Numbered from the stretch's first letter, positions 1-10,317 are shown. The stretch: DNA of 38,828 bases from Methanosarcinales archaeon (GCA_025464325.1 JAODGH010000033.1:1-38828); one strand, 5' to 3'. A program made the numbers and translations. The notes: generated from the letters alone by a model not told the origin.

Positions 1-1
1 A

Positions 2-121
2 TTTATAAGTGCTACAAAGGTAGAACACATGTTTAACGAGGTAAAATTGAAAATTCTCTTCTATAATGCGATATTAAGGTATGATAAGACTCACAGACCG
101 TTCTTCGCAAGTCTTGTTTGA
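2..121 (+). mobile_element. C-terminal end of a probable transposase, truncated by the window edge (FISATKVEHMFNEVKLKILFYNAILRYDKTHRPFFASLV*)
   Basis: Open frame from base 2 to TGA at 119-121; C-terminal sequence resembles IS transposase tails; followed by a 20-nt sequence repeated in inverted orientation at the other end of the window. Confidence 0.4.
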
Positions 122-162
122 ATACGAGGCTGAACTTAGATAGTATTACTATACGATGCAAT

Positions 163-182
163 ACTTAATTATGCAACACAGC
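163..182 (+). repeat. Candidate IS terminal inverted repeat ACTTAATTATGCAACACAGC
   Basis: Exact reverse complement of 38809-38828 (GCTGTGTTGCATAATTAAGT). Confidence 0.6.
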
Positions 183-255
183 ACAATACGAATGCAACTC
201 CGCACCGTGTATATCAAAGAACGCCTGTTCTCCTCCGACTGCAACCACAAGATAG

Positions 256-1383
256 TCATAGGCTTCCGCATACTTTTTGATAAACCTCCCTCAGTTCATC
301 ATCAGAGAGTGCTCTCTTTGTGTTCTCTGCCATTATGCGGACCATTCCGAGTATGTCCCTGGACGCCTTTTCTGTCAGTTTAATGCCCATTTTCTCAAAT
401 ACATACCTTACTGCATGTGAGCCCGAATGTTTACCGATTAATATCTTCCTCTCAAGTCCGACCTCGCATGGGGGAAACGGTTCGTATGTTCGAGGATTTT
501 GCAGGACACCATCTACATGAACGCCAGATTCATGGGCAAATATATCGCTGCCCACAATCGGTTTTGAGACGGGAATTGGACGTGATGATGCATTAGCCAC
601 GTATTCAGATATCTCACGGAAACGTGAGGTATCAAAGCCGAGGTCAACTCCTTCTATGTGATTGAGTGCCATGACCACTTCCTCAAGAGGAGCATTTCCC
701 GTCCGCTCACCAATGCCATTAACGGTTACACTCGCATATCTCGCTCCTGCTTTGATAGCCGCCAGCGTATTTGCCGTTGCCATTCCAAAATCGTTGTGGC
801 AATGTATTTCTATGTCCATCTTTATTCTTGACCTCAATTTGTTTATGATGGCGAAGGTTTGAAAAGGGTCAAGAATACCCACGGTATCGTCAAATCTCAG
901 CCTGTCCGCACCGCAATCTTGAAGTGATCTGGCAAATTGCATGAGATAATCCTCATCGCTTCTTGAGGCATCTACCGCACCAACACAGACATAAAGACCG
1001 TGTTCTTTGGCATAATCAATAACCTTTTCAGTCTGCTCAAGCACCCATTTCCTATCTTTATTGAGAACATATTTCTGCTGAATATCTGAAACGGGCACCG
1101 CAATGGAGACCATTCCGACACCACAATCAATTGACGCATTGATATCTCCGATCACTGCACGATTCCATGTGGAAATTTCTGCCTTGAGACCCAAATTGAG
1201 AATTGCTCTTATTGTCTCTTGCTCTTCCTCACCCATCGCGGGAATACCAACTTCCATCTCCTGAACGCCTATCGCATCGAGCAACCGGGCAATATGTAAC
1301 TTCTCGTCACGCCTGAAGACAACACCCGCTGCCTGTTCACCGTCTCTCAGGGTTGTATCGTTTATTACATCATCTCCATTCAT
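256..1383 (-). CDS. nifV: Homocitrate synthase, NifV type
   Basis: [51 protein letters not shown] and HESGVHVDG motifs; last gene of the nif-linked unit. Confidence 0.9.
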   Translation of the reverse strand: MNGDDVINDTTLRDGEQAAGVVFRRDEKLHIARLLDAIGVQEMEVGIPAMGEEEQETIRAILNLGLKAEISTWNRAVIGDINASIDCGVGMVSIAVPVSDIQQKYVLNKDRKWVLEQTEKVIDYAKEHGLYVCVGAVDASRSDEDYLMQFARSLQDCGADRLRFDDTVGILDPFQTFAIINKLRSRIKMDIEIHCHNDFGMATANTLAAIKAGARYASVTVNGIGERTGNAPLEEVVMALNHIEGVDLGFDTSRFREISEYVANASSRPIPVSKPIVGSDIFAHESGVHVDGVLQNPRTYEPFPPCEVGLERKILIGKHSGSHAVRYVFEKMGIKLTEKASRDILGMVRIMAENTKRALSDDELREVYQKVCGSL

Positions 1384-2066
1384 TTAACCAATCCAAAAAA
1401 GTTTGTGAAGAGTCTCGCTGACAATTCACGGTAAATATCTGCTTTTTTCTCCGCCTCTTTTAGCATAACCGCAGCATCAATCCCTTCCTCGTTGAGCTCG
1501 TCGGCATAAACAACGGTCCACTCCTTCAGCATTTCTGGCGTGGTCTCAAGATGAAACTGGAGCCCATATGCATTTTCGAATCTGAACGCTTGATTTGAGC
1601 AAAGTTCCGATTCTGCCAGCTTTACTGCTCCTTCTGGTATCTCAAATGTATCTTCGTGCCATTCCAATGCAGGAAATGTCCGCTTGAACCCTTTAAACAG
1701 CGGGTCTTTCGCTCCTTCTTCCGTCAGATGGATTTCGAAATTCCCTATCTCCCTCGTGTGGTTTCTTCTGACCTTTGCACCAAGTGCCTTTGCCAGAAGC
1801 TGACCGCCCAGACAGAAGCCTAAATAATGCCCGCCTTCAGAAACGAATTTCTTTATCGTCCTGTTGAGACCTTTTAAATATGTGTAACATTCTTCCTCGT
1901 ACACGCTCATCGGACCGCCGAGCACGACCAACGCATCGAAATCGTCTGGCAACTGTTCTCCCTCATACATTCTCGCTATTTCGTATTCAATCCCTCTCCT
2001 GTGTAGAAAGTACCCTAAGTAGCCGGGACCCTCACATTCCACATGCTGGACTATCAGCACTTTCAT
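1380..2066 (-). CDS. Stand-alone class I glutamine amidotransferase (GMP-synthase-like)
   Basis: GGPMSVYEEE, nucleophile motif GFCLGGQLLA and QFHLE histidine; overlaps neighbours on both sides. Confidence 0.85.
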   Translation of the reverse strand: MKVLIVQHVECEGPGYLGYFLHRRGIEYEIARMYEGEQLPDDFDALVVLGGPMSVYEEECYTYLKGLNRTIKKFVSEGGHYLGFCLGGQLLAKALGAKVRRNHTREIGNFEIHLTEEGAKDPLFKGFKRTFPALEWHEDTFEIPEGAVKLAESELCSNQAFRFENAYGLQFHLETTPEMLKEWTVVYADELNEEGIDAAVMLKEAEKKADIYRELSARLFTNFFGLVK

Positions 2067-2815
2067 AATCCATCTCCTCCTTTCCTCTTACAATAGCAAT
2101 TTATCGCACAATGCAGACAATCTTGAAACCTTTGAGAGCGATTGCCATTATCCACAGCAGCATTCTTAAACAACATCTCATTTGATTTAACCTGCCGGAT
2201 TTTACCACCATTTAAAACCACAATTCTATCGCTCATCTCCTCTGCATCTGCTAAATTATGCGTGACAAGTATCGTCGTGATTCGCATCTCTCTCTGTATC
2301 TGACGAATTTCTCTTCTCAGACATTTACACATCCCGATGTCCAGGTTGTTGAAGGGCTCATCGAGGAGTAACACCTCTGGAGAAGAGGCAAGTGCCCTGG
2401 CAAGCGCCACCCGCTGCTTCTCACCACCGCTGAGACTCTTCGGATACCTGTATTTTAGATGCTCTATCTTCATCAACTTCAATAATTCATCCACTTTATC
2501 CTCAATTTCCTCCCTCCTTTTACCACACACCCTCAAGCTGTAACCGACATTGGAGGCGACATCGAGGTGAGGGAAAAGTGCTAAGTTCTGGAATAAGTAT
2601 CCAATCTGCCGTTCATTTGCAGGCACCTTATCAACTGGAACGCCATCAAAGAGAACCGTTCCCTCATAATCAACCAATCCCGCAATGATATTAAGCAATG
2701 TGGTTTTCCCTGCTCCATTCGGTCCTAAAACTACCAGTAACTCGCCGTCAAGTACCTTCATGTCCAGGTTGCTGAACACATGATTCCTTATGTTTCTTAA
2801 TTCTATGGCTGGCAT
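2063..2815 (-). CDS. ABC transporter ATP-binding protein with Cys-rich C-terminal tail
   Basis: Walker A GPNGAGKTT, signature LSGGEKQR, Walker B VLLLDEP; C-terminus CLHCAINCYCKRK. Confidence 0.9.
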   Translation of the reverse strand: MPAIELRNIRNHVFSNLDMKVLDGELLVVLGPNGAGKTTLLNIIAGLVDYEGTVLFDGVPVDKVPANERQIGYLFQNLALFPHLDVASNVGYSLRVCGKRREEIEDKVDELLKLMKIEHLKYRYPKSLSGGEKQRVALARALASSPEVLLLDEPFNNLDIGMCKCLRREIRQIQREMRITTILVTHNLADAEEMSDRIVVLNGGKIRQVKSNEMLFKNAAVDNGNRSQRFQDCLHCAINCYCKRKGGDGL

Positions 2816-2818
2816 TTG

Positions 2819-3598
2819 CTACCCCCACCCCATTGTGATTCTCCGCTCCATAAATTGAAAAAATCGTTCAAATGCGAGGCACATCACCGAAAGAACCATC
2901 AGACAGACGATTATTACATCCATACGCAGCAAACTCTCTGACCTTATCATCAGAGCTCCTATACCCGTGGGAATCGCAACCATCTCCGCTGCTATCACCA
3001 CCCTCCATGCCATACCCGCCTCTAACCTCAATCCAGTAAAGATGTTGGGTATAGCCAGCGGCAGGACGACCGTGGTTAAAATCTTCGTATCTGATGCACC
3101 CAGTGTTCTTGCAGCTTTGATGACTCCTCGGTCAACGCCTTTGATGCCTGTAATCGTGTTGTAAAGAACCGGGAAGAACGAACAGAGAAATATCAATGCG
3201 ACTGGTAACAGCTCATTTATCCCTATCCAGACCATAAGCAATGGCGCCCAGCCGAGAGCGGGAATGGGGTAAAGCAGACTAAAAATCGGGTGGAATGACT
3301 TGTTGATGATTTCTTTACTGCCCATCACGATTCCTACGAGAATGCCGGCGGCGGAACCCAGTAGAAAGCCTGCCAGTACTCTGAACAGACTGCTCAGAAT
3401 ATTATCCAGTAACACACCACTGACCGCCAGGTGGTAAAATTCTATCATCACGGCGGAAAATGGAGGAAATATGTATATTGGGACAAGATTCAGTTGAGCG
3501 ATGCACTCCCATAATATTACGAATGCAATGACAGGTAGTATCCCGGTCAGCACGCTTTTAATTCTCATATTCGCCTTACCGTAAGAATCTTGTATCAA
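2819..3598 (-). CDS. ABC transporter permease, NitT/TauT (SsuC/TauC-like) family
   Basis: Multiple TM segments and EAA-type loop AARTLGASDTKILTTVVLPLAIPNIFTGLRL; alternative start at 3568. Confidence 0.85.
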   Translation of the reverse strand: MIQDSYGKANMRIKSVLTGILPVIAFVILWECIAQLNLVPIYIFPPFSAVMIEFYHLAVSGVLLDNILSSLFRVLAGFLLGSAAGILVGIVMGSKEIINKSFHPIFSLLYPIPALGWAPLLMVWIGINELLPVALIFLCSFFPVLYNTITGIKGVDRGVIKAARTLGASDTKILTTVVLPLAIPNIFTGLRLEAGMAWRVVIAAEMVAIPTGIGALMIRSESLLRMDVIIVCLMVLSVMCLAFERFFQFMERRITMGWG

Positions 3599-4499
3599 GA
3601 ATATCTTCAGCTTTCAGTCCTTCCTCAATATAACCCAATTTCACCATGTAATCTATCGTCTCCTGAACAGATTCTGCATCTATGTCAGTCGTGTAGTTCA
3701 GTCTGCTAATTGATCTGTTGATGATCTCAGGTTTTGTGTCCAGCACACTGGCAAGAATTACTGCGGTGCGCTCAGGATTTTCATTCACCCAGCTCGTTGC
3801 TTTTTGTGTGACCTTAACCAGTTTTCTCACGGTTTCCGGGTCATTCTCTATGAGGTCGGTTTTCACAACAAGGACGCTACCCTGCATATCTTGCCACAGG
3901 TCCTGACTTTTGATGAGCATGTGAAAGCCCATGGACTCGGCAACGGCTGCATGATGCTCAGGCAAAAATGCCGCATCTATCCTCCCTGTTTCCAGAGCAA
4001 CGACCTGTTTCAAAGGATTCATGCGCCGAATGTTGACTTCTTTGAGGTTATATTCCTCAATCAGGCGATTGAGAAGCAGGTCCACCGGCGCACCTTCTCT
4101 AACGCAGCCGATGGTCTTACCCTCCAGATCACTGACATTCGTTATATCGGGTCTGACAACCAGACCATAACCATATCTGTGTGTGCCTGCGACGATCTTT
4201 ATCGGAACACCTCTGGAATACGCCAGTATAGCAGGAGAGAGGCAGATATAAGCAACTTGAATATCCCCTCTCGCAAGGGCGCTGGCAAGTCTCATCCCGG
4301 TAGCATAGCTCTCATAAGCGGTGAAATTGATTCCTTCGTCTTTGTACCACCCTTTCTCCTTCGCCACATAAGCGCATGCGGCATGGGAGTTGAACTCCAG
4401 AGCCATGCCGACATCTGATTGTTGTTCTTGCACACAGCAAGTTGTGAAGATGAGCACGCCAAGTATTCCTGCTACGAGGAGAAGCCCAAAAATCCTCAT
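3576..4499 (-). CDS. ABC transporter substrate-binding lipoprotein, NMT1/SsuA/TauA-like
   Basis: Signal peptide MRIFGLLLVAGILGVLIFTTCC; AYVAKEKGWYKDEGI and GKTIGCVREGAP typical of the family; longer ORF start at 4517. Confidence 0.8.
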   Translation of the reverse strand: MRIFGLLLVAGILGVLIFTTCCVQEQQSDVGMALEFNSHAACAYVAKEKGWYKDEGINFTAYESYATGMRLASALARGDIQVAYICLSPAILAYSRGVPIKIVAGTHRYGYGLVVRPDITNVSDLEGKTIGCVREGAPVDLLLNRLIEEYNLKEVNIRRMNPLKQVVALETGRIDAAFLPEHHAAVAESMGFHMLIKSQDLWQDMQGSVLVVKTDLIENDPETVRKLVKVTQKATSWVNENPERTAVILASVLDTKPEIINRSISRLNYTTDIDAESVQETIDYMVKLGYIEEGLKAEDILDTRFLR

Positions 4500-4762
4500 T
4501 TTCCACATTTCCCACATACCTCACAGTCCTCTGGACTGCAATGCCCTTCACAACCGTAGTTATCAATTCTTTTGAGTTTTCCACCGCATTCAGGGCATGT
4601 TAAATCTTTTCCACGCAGTCCATGAGCGCAGGGCGACATATCAAACGTATAACCGCATACACGGCACTGGAATTGGCGGGAGGGCTTCCGCATCATATCG
4701 GCAATCAATTGCCTGCGTCCTATCGGTGTTTCTTTTTCACTCTCAGTTTTCACTCTTTCCAT
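4496..4762 (-). CDS. Small Cys-rich zinc-ribbon-like protein in nif cluster
   Basis: 88 aa with 10 Cys: FQCRVCGY...CPECGG ribbon plus tail GCEGHCSPEDCEVCGKCGK; ATGA overlap with substrate-binding protein; RBS ggaggt upstream. Confidence 0.7.
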   Translation of the reverse strand: MERVKTESEKETPIGRRQLIADMMRKPSRQFQCRVCGYTFDMSPCAHGLRGKDLTCPECGGKLKRIDNYGCEGHCSPEDCEVCGKCGK

Positions 4763-4803
4763 TTTTTCTTTTTATTTACCTCCTGCTCAGAGTTTGCTTA
4801 ATA

Positions 4804-4825
4804 CCCCTTATTAGACTATTTGAGA
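4804..4825 (-). promoter_or_regulatory. Leader repeat copy 1 (coding strand TCTCAAATAGTCTAATAAGGGG) upstream of Cys-rich protein/ABC unit
   Basis: 22-nt exact match to 9045-9066, within ~48 nt of similar sequence that includes the RBS. Confidence 0.6.
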
Positions 4826-4861
4826 GATTTGCATAGGAGTTATGAAAAGATAAGAAAGCTC

Positions 4862-6139
4862 TCACTCTCTCTCCTCCCATTCCAGAATCGCATTCATAAT
4901 CATATCCGTGAGATATACGCCCCCATGATAACCCATGATACCATACCTGTGGTATCCAACTCTGTCGTAGACCGGGAATCCGCATCTGACGAATGCAACG
5001 CCCTCATCCTTAGCAATCGGCTTGCATTTTGTATTTCCAAACAGAATATCCACCTCCCTGTCTTTCACTGCACGATGCAACTCGTATAAATCGCGCCCGT
5101 TCAATATCTCACCACCGTCAGTCACCGATTTCGCCTTCTGTAAAAACTTCCTGCTCGCTGTGCTGCTTGAAATGATGACCACATCCATACCCAGCTCCGT
5201 CACGAATTCTGCAAGTGCAAGTGCGATGTCGGGGTCGGCGAATATAGCCGCGCGCTTGCCGTATGTCTTCATGTGCACATCCACCATTGCATCAATGAGC
5301 CTTCCGCGTTCCTTTTCAAGCGAATTTGGTATCCCTCCTCCAGTCATATCGCAGACAGCAGCCAGGAATCTATCTGTATTTTCAACCCCGATCGGGCAGA
5401 TCGTATCCGCTGCCATCCCGTATTTACCCTTCAGGAATACAGCGGCGGAACCACCCGCATGCTCGCACAATGAAATGACGCCACACGCATTCGCACAATC
5501 TTCTATTTCGTCCACCGATGTTCCACCCTCGGGAAAAGGCGGCTTTGGCAGCATAAGCGGGGCATTGAGCGTCTCCGAAATGTCGCTCAGAATCGTGTAT
5601 GATACGTTCATAGAATCGAGCATCTGCTTTATCTCCATGATATCGCCAGGGTTCACCATTCCAGGAACGATATTTATCCTTTCATCCACGGCGTCCGGTT
5701 CTTTAGATAGGTGGCTTACGAGCGAACACAATGCATTGTCATAGCCCGTGACGTGGGACCCTACGTAGCTCGGCGTGTGGATTGGAACCACCTTACATTC
5801 GTATTTACCTTCTCTGATGATGCCGTCAATGTCATCACCTATGGTCTCCGAGAGGCAGGTAGTAATCACGCCTATTAGCTCAGGATGTCTTCTCGCTATC
5901 ACATTCTTTATTGCAGTCGTCAGGTTCTTCTTCCCTCCAAATACAGACGCATCTTCACCGAGCGAACTCACCGCCACCTGCACGAGTTCTCTGAAATGGC
6001 GGTTGAACATCCGCATCGGATACGCTGCGCAGCCCTGAGAGCCGTGAACGAGGGATACCGCAGCGTGAACACCGAAGAGTGCGTACATTGCACCAATTGG
6101 CTGACACATCCTTGCTGGATTAATCGTTACACTACGCAT
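4862..6139 (-). CDS. nifK: Nitrogenase component 1 beta chain
   Basis: P-cluster Cys motifs NPARMCQPIGA, GSQGCAAYP, TTCLSETIGDD; short N-terminus as in archaeal NifK. Confidence 0.92.
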   Translation of the reverse strand: MRSVTINPARMCQPIGAMYALFGVHAAVSLVHGSQGCAAYPMRMFNRHFRELVQVAVSSLGEDASVFGGKKNLTTAIKNVIARRHPELIGVITTCLSETIGDDIDGIIREGKYECKVVPIHTPSYVGSHVTGYDNALCSLVSHLSKEPDAVDERINIVPGMVNPGDIMEIKQMLDSMNVSYTILSDISETLNAPLMLPKPPFPEGGTSVDEIEDCANACGVISLCEHAGGSAAVFLKGKYGMAADTICPIGVENTDRFLAAVCDMTGGGIPNSLEKERGRLIDAMVDVHMKTYGKRAAIFADPDIALALAEFVTELGMDVVIISSSTASRKFLQKAKSVTDGGEILNGRDLYELHRAVKDREVDILFGNTKCKPIAKDEGVAFVRCGFPVYDRVGYHRYGIMGYHGGVYLTDMIMNAILEWEERE

Positions 6140-7508
6140 GTCCCTCCCTCCTTATCAAACCCCACACAGGTGCGAACATCGCCTTCTCAATGTCACTTAC
6201 GAAGTTCAAGAACCCGGAATAAGCTGCATAAGGTCCGTTCTCGTAGGAATGCCCGTTTATGAATGGCACACCGAGCTTATAAGAGAGATATTTCTCCTTG
6301 AGCCCTGAAACGAACAGGTCTGGCTTCAATTCGGAGAGAATCTCCTCCAGTTCGAGCGCGTTCGGATTGTCCAGCACCAGAACACCGTCATTCACACGCG
6401 CACAGATCTTCGCATAATCATCCTCATGCCCGAAGGTCGTGGCAGCGGCAATCGTTTCGATTCCCAGCTCTCTGAACATAGGAATCCAGTGCCATGCTCG
6501 TGGCGCACCCTGATAAATGAAAACGCGTTTACCATCGAATTTCTTCCGGTATTCCTCGATTTCCGGCGCTACTTTTGACTCCTCCTCTTCGATTATCTCT
6601 TCTGCTTTGTCTTCCAATCCAAAGAATGCAGCAACCTCTCTCAACGCCTTTGACGTCTGTTCTATTCCAAACAGTGACGCTCTCAATACAGGAATCCCGT
6701 ATTTCTTCTCCATCAATCTGCATATATACGGTGTGGACCGCTGACAGTGCATCAGATTGAGCTTTGCACGGTGTGCCTGTGCAATCTCATCAACCGAAGC
6801 GTTTCCAGTGAATGTGCAAAGAATCCTGATCCCCATGCGCTCAAATAGCGGCTTTATCACCCATAGATCGCCCTGGATATTGTAGTCTCCAATGATGTTC
6901 ATGTCGTAATCCGTTGTGTATTCAGGCTCCTTTGTGCCCACCACTCTCTCGAAGAGCGTGTCATTTGCTATGTGATGCCCAAGCGATTGGCTGCAGCCTC
7001 TGAAACCCTCGCAGTTGAATGGAACAACTCGTATCCCTATTTCCTGCTCCGCACGTTTGCACACGCCGTTGAGGTCATCCCCAATCAGCCCGATTGTGCA
7101 GGTTGCATGCACGAATACGCCCTTTGCCTCCGGGAATTCCTCGTGTGCCTCTAATATGGATTTATAGAGCTTATCTTCACCGCCGAAGATGACGTTATCT
7201 TCCTGCATGTCCGTGGAGAAGCAATATTTGCGATGAAAGCCTGGATTGTCCGAGAGGTTCTGCCTCGTGCCACCGCCCCAGGTCCAGTAAGCGCAGCCGA
7301 TTGGTCCATGCACAAGATGAATCACATCCTTTATCGGACCGCACACCACACCCATGCAACCTGCATATGTGCAACCACGCTCGGTGAAATCACCCGGTGT
7401 CGTCTGAACATTGCATCGTGGCAGAAGATTCTCTGATGCTGCTTTGATATATGTGTGCTTCTCTCGTTCAGGTATGGGTTTATCCGACTTTAAAAGCGTA
7501 AAAGGCAA
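6132..7508 (-). CDS. nifD: Nitrogenase component 1 alpha chain
   Basis: ERGCTYAGCMGVVCGPIKD, HGPIGCAYWTW, CEGFRGCSQSLGHHIAND, cofactor Cys (LMHCQRS) and cofactor His (NGHSYENGPYAAYSGF) all present. Confidence 0.93.
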   Translation of the reverse strand: MPFTLLKSDKPIPEREKHTYIKAASENLLPRCNVQTTPGDFTERGCTYAGCMGVVCGPIKDVIHLVHGPIGCAYWTWGGGTRQNLSDNPGFHRKYCFSTDMQEDNVIFGGEDKLYKSILEAHEEFPEAKGVFVHATCTIGLIGDDLNGVCKRAEQEIGIRVVPFNCEGFRGCSQSLGHHIANDTLFERVVGTKEPEYTTDYDMNIIGDYNIQGDLWVIKPLFERMGIRILCTFTGNASVDEIAQAHRAKLNLMHCQRSTPYICRLMEKKYGIPVLRASLFGIEQTSKALREVAAFFGLEDKAEEIIEEEESKVAPEIEEYRKKFDGKRVFIYQGAPRAWHWIPMFRELGIETIAAATTFGHEDDYAKICARVNDGVLVLDNPNALELEEILSELKPDLFVSGLKEKYLSYKLGVPFINGHSYENGPYAAYSGFLNFVSDIEKAMFAPVWGLIRREGHA

Positions 7509-7868
7509 TTAAATCGCCTCCTCACCGCGTTCTCCGGTCCTTATCCTGATAGCCTCCTCCACGGGACATACAAATATCCTGCCATCGCCTATCATCCCTG
7601 TTCTATTCGTCCTCATGATTGTCTCGATGACCTGTCCAACTTTATCGTCTGACACGACCATAGTGAGCATCCTTTTTGGCACGTATTTCATCCCACCTCC
7701 TTTACTATCCTCTGGATTGATACTGGCAGGTGGGAAGAGATGCAGTCCCTTTTGTTTCCCCCTACCAAATACACGCTCTACTGTGACTGAAGGGAAGCCG
7801 GCATCCGCAAGAGCACGTTTCGTCTTCTGTATTGCATTCATCCTGATTATCGCTATCACTTCTTTCAT
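7509..7868 (-). CDS. nifI2: Nitrogen regulatory PII-family protein NifI2
   Basis: PII fold motifs (VFGRGKQKG, IRTGERG) with extended T-loop; located between nifH and nifD. Confidence 0.9.
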   Translation of the reverse strand: MKEVIAIIRMNAIQKTKRALADAGFPSVTVERVFGRGKQKGLHLFPPASINPEDSKGGGMKYVPKRMLTMVVSDDKVGQVIETIMRTNRTGMIGDGRIFVCPVEEAIRIRTGERGEEAI

Positions 7869-7873
7869 CCTTC

Positions 7874-9027
<1,154 letters not shown>

Positions 9028-9044
9028 CTATAAGGTTCTTAAAA

Positions 9045-9066
9045 CCCCTTATTAGACTATTTGAGA
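9045..9066 (-). promoter_or_regulatory. Leader repeat copy 2 upstream of nifH
   Basis: 22-nt exact match to 4804-4825; flanking acctcctgct (RBS) also shared. Confidence 0.6.
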
Positions 9067-9080
9067 ACTCAGCACAAAGA

Positions 9081-9097
9081 TTCATAAAAATTATGAA
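9081..9097. promoter_or_regulatory. Dyad TTCATAA-AAA-TTATGAA upstream of nifH; possible operator
   Basis: Perfect 7-bp inverted repeat with 3-nt spacer ~72 nt upstream of the nifH start. Confidence 0.35.
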
Positions 9098-9222
9098 AAA
9101 AGTTTGTAAACAATTGTTTCGACAATTCACGGTAAATACTCGCTTTTTCTCCGCCTCTTTTAGCATAACCGCAGCATCAATCCCTTCCTCGTTGAGCTCG
9201 CCGGCGTAAACATCGCTCCACT
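9094..9222 (-). pseudogene. Degraded duplicate of the 3' end of the amidotransferase gene at 1395-1522
   Basis: Near-identical block ctccgcctcttttagcataaccgcagcatcaatcccttcctcgttgagctcg; the copy is frameshifted. Confidence 0.85.
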
Positions 9223-9346
9223 GAAATGTAGTACAATAGTGTAATCATCTCCTACCATGCACTCTTTTTATATACTGCTGGCAATATAACGGTCTGACAA
9301 GTCTCGTTTTCGCCGCTATATTTGCTGTTTATACACTCAAGCTGGC

Positions 9347-9466
9347 GATACCGTGGGTGACCCTTTCAAGGATACCGCCGGACCCGCGATCAATCCACTC
9401 ATCAAAGCCAGGAATATGGTCGCAATTCTGTTCTCCACGCTATTCATTACTTTCTGTATAATTTAA
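9347..9466 (+). pseudogene. C-terminal fragment of a membrane-bound pyrophosphatase
   Basis: [39 protein letters not shown] matches the conserved HppA C-terminal motif [14 protein letters not shown]; no upstream coding sequence. Confidence 0.75.
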
Positions 9467-9496
9467 ATGGTGTAAGCCGTAGATTCCGGACTTATT

Positions 9497-9735
9497 TTCT
9501 TATATAAATCTCCTGTATCTGCTCTTCTATTCGCGAGGATACCAGCTCAGCAATCAGCTGGAGTTTATACTTCGCATCGGAATTTTCCAGGCTGTCCAGG
9601 TTACTCTTCGCATCCATTATCAGCTCTTTTGATAATGCAATTTAACCCCCTCCACTAACCGTTTATAAAAGATCATCGTATCACTCTCCAATCTATCAAG
9701 CCAGCATTTTATACCTCTGCCATATAAAGAGACGA
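9497..9735 (-). pseudogene. Frameshifted remnant of a small helical ORF
   Basis: RGIKCWLDRLESDTMIFYKRLVEGVKLHYQKS in one frame, continuing as ELIMDAKSNLDSLENSDAKYKLQLIAELVSSRIEEQIQEIYIRK* in another. Confidence 0.4.
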
Positions 9736-9873
9736 TTTGTAATCACGTATAATTAAAAATAAACAGATAAAAACCGAAAATTTTAAAAACTGAAGATTCT
9801 ATAGTTCACTAAAGTGATTTAAAATGATAACACCGTTGATACCAGAAGAGGGGGGTCCCCCAGATGGGATTTT

Positions 9874-10317
9874 GTGAGAAAAGACGATTTTTTAGTATTA
9901 TACAGGGGATTTTACGCTTACAAGCATTATACTGATGATTTACTCAGATACGGCATCGTACCGATGATATTTCCAAAGAAGAATTTTAACCTCGAAAAAG
10001 TGTTGAATAGCATTCGGCTTACCTTAAACTTCTTTAATGACAAAGCATACCGTATAAAGGAGAAAATACAGCATTTAAAGACTATTTTAAAGGTTTTTAA
10101 GCAGAATATCATTAAATGGGAGGTATTTAAGCCAAAGCGGTCTTTAATAGAGGATGTTTTTAAAGTAATAAAAGGTACATTTTCCTTAGATAAAATACAT
10201 AGATTTACACTGCCCTCTGTGACAAAGATCACTTCCCCTGGTGTCGTTTTGATTGGCATTGCTATTTCATTTGGTTTTAGAGATAAAAGAAGCCTCCAAA
10301 GGCTTGCTGAATGGTGA
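9874..10317 (+). mobile_element. Truncated DDE transposase (C-terminal part)
   Basis: YGIVPMIFPKKNF...KRSLIEDVFKVIKGTFSLDKIHRFTLPSVTKITSPGVVLIGIAIS resembles transposase C-termini; N-terminal catalytic part absent. Confidence 0.7.

Noticed and set aside
3804-4418. 204-aa plus-strand ORF
   Set aside because: Antisense shadow of the substrate-binding protein gene
5022-5744. 240-aa plus-strand ORF
   Set aside because: Fully antisense to nifK; low-complexity Ser/Pro-rich shadow translation with no recognisable domain
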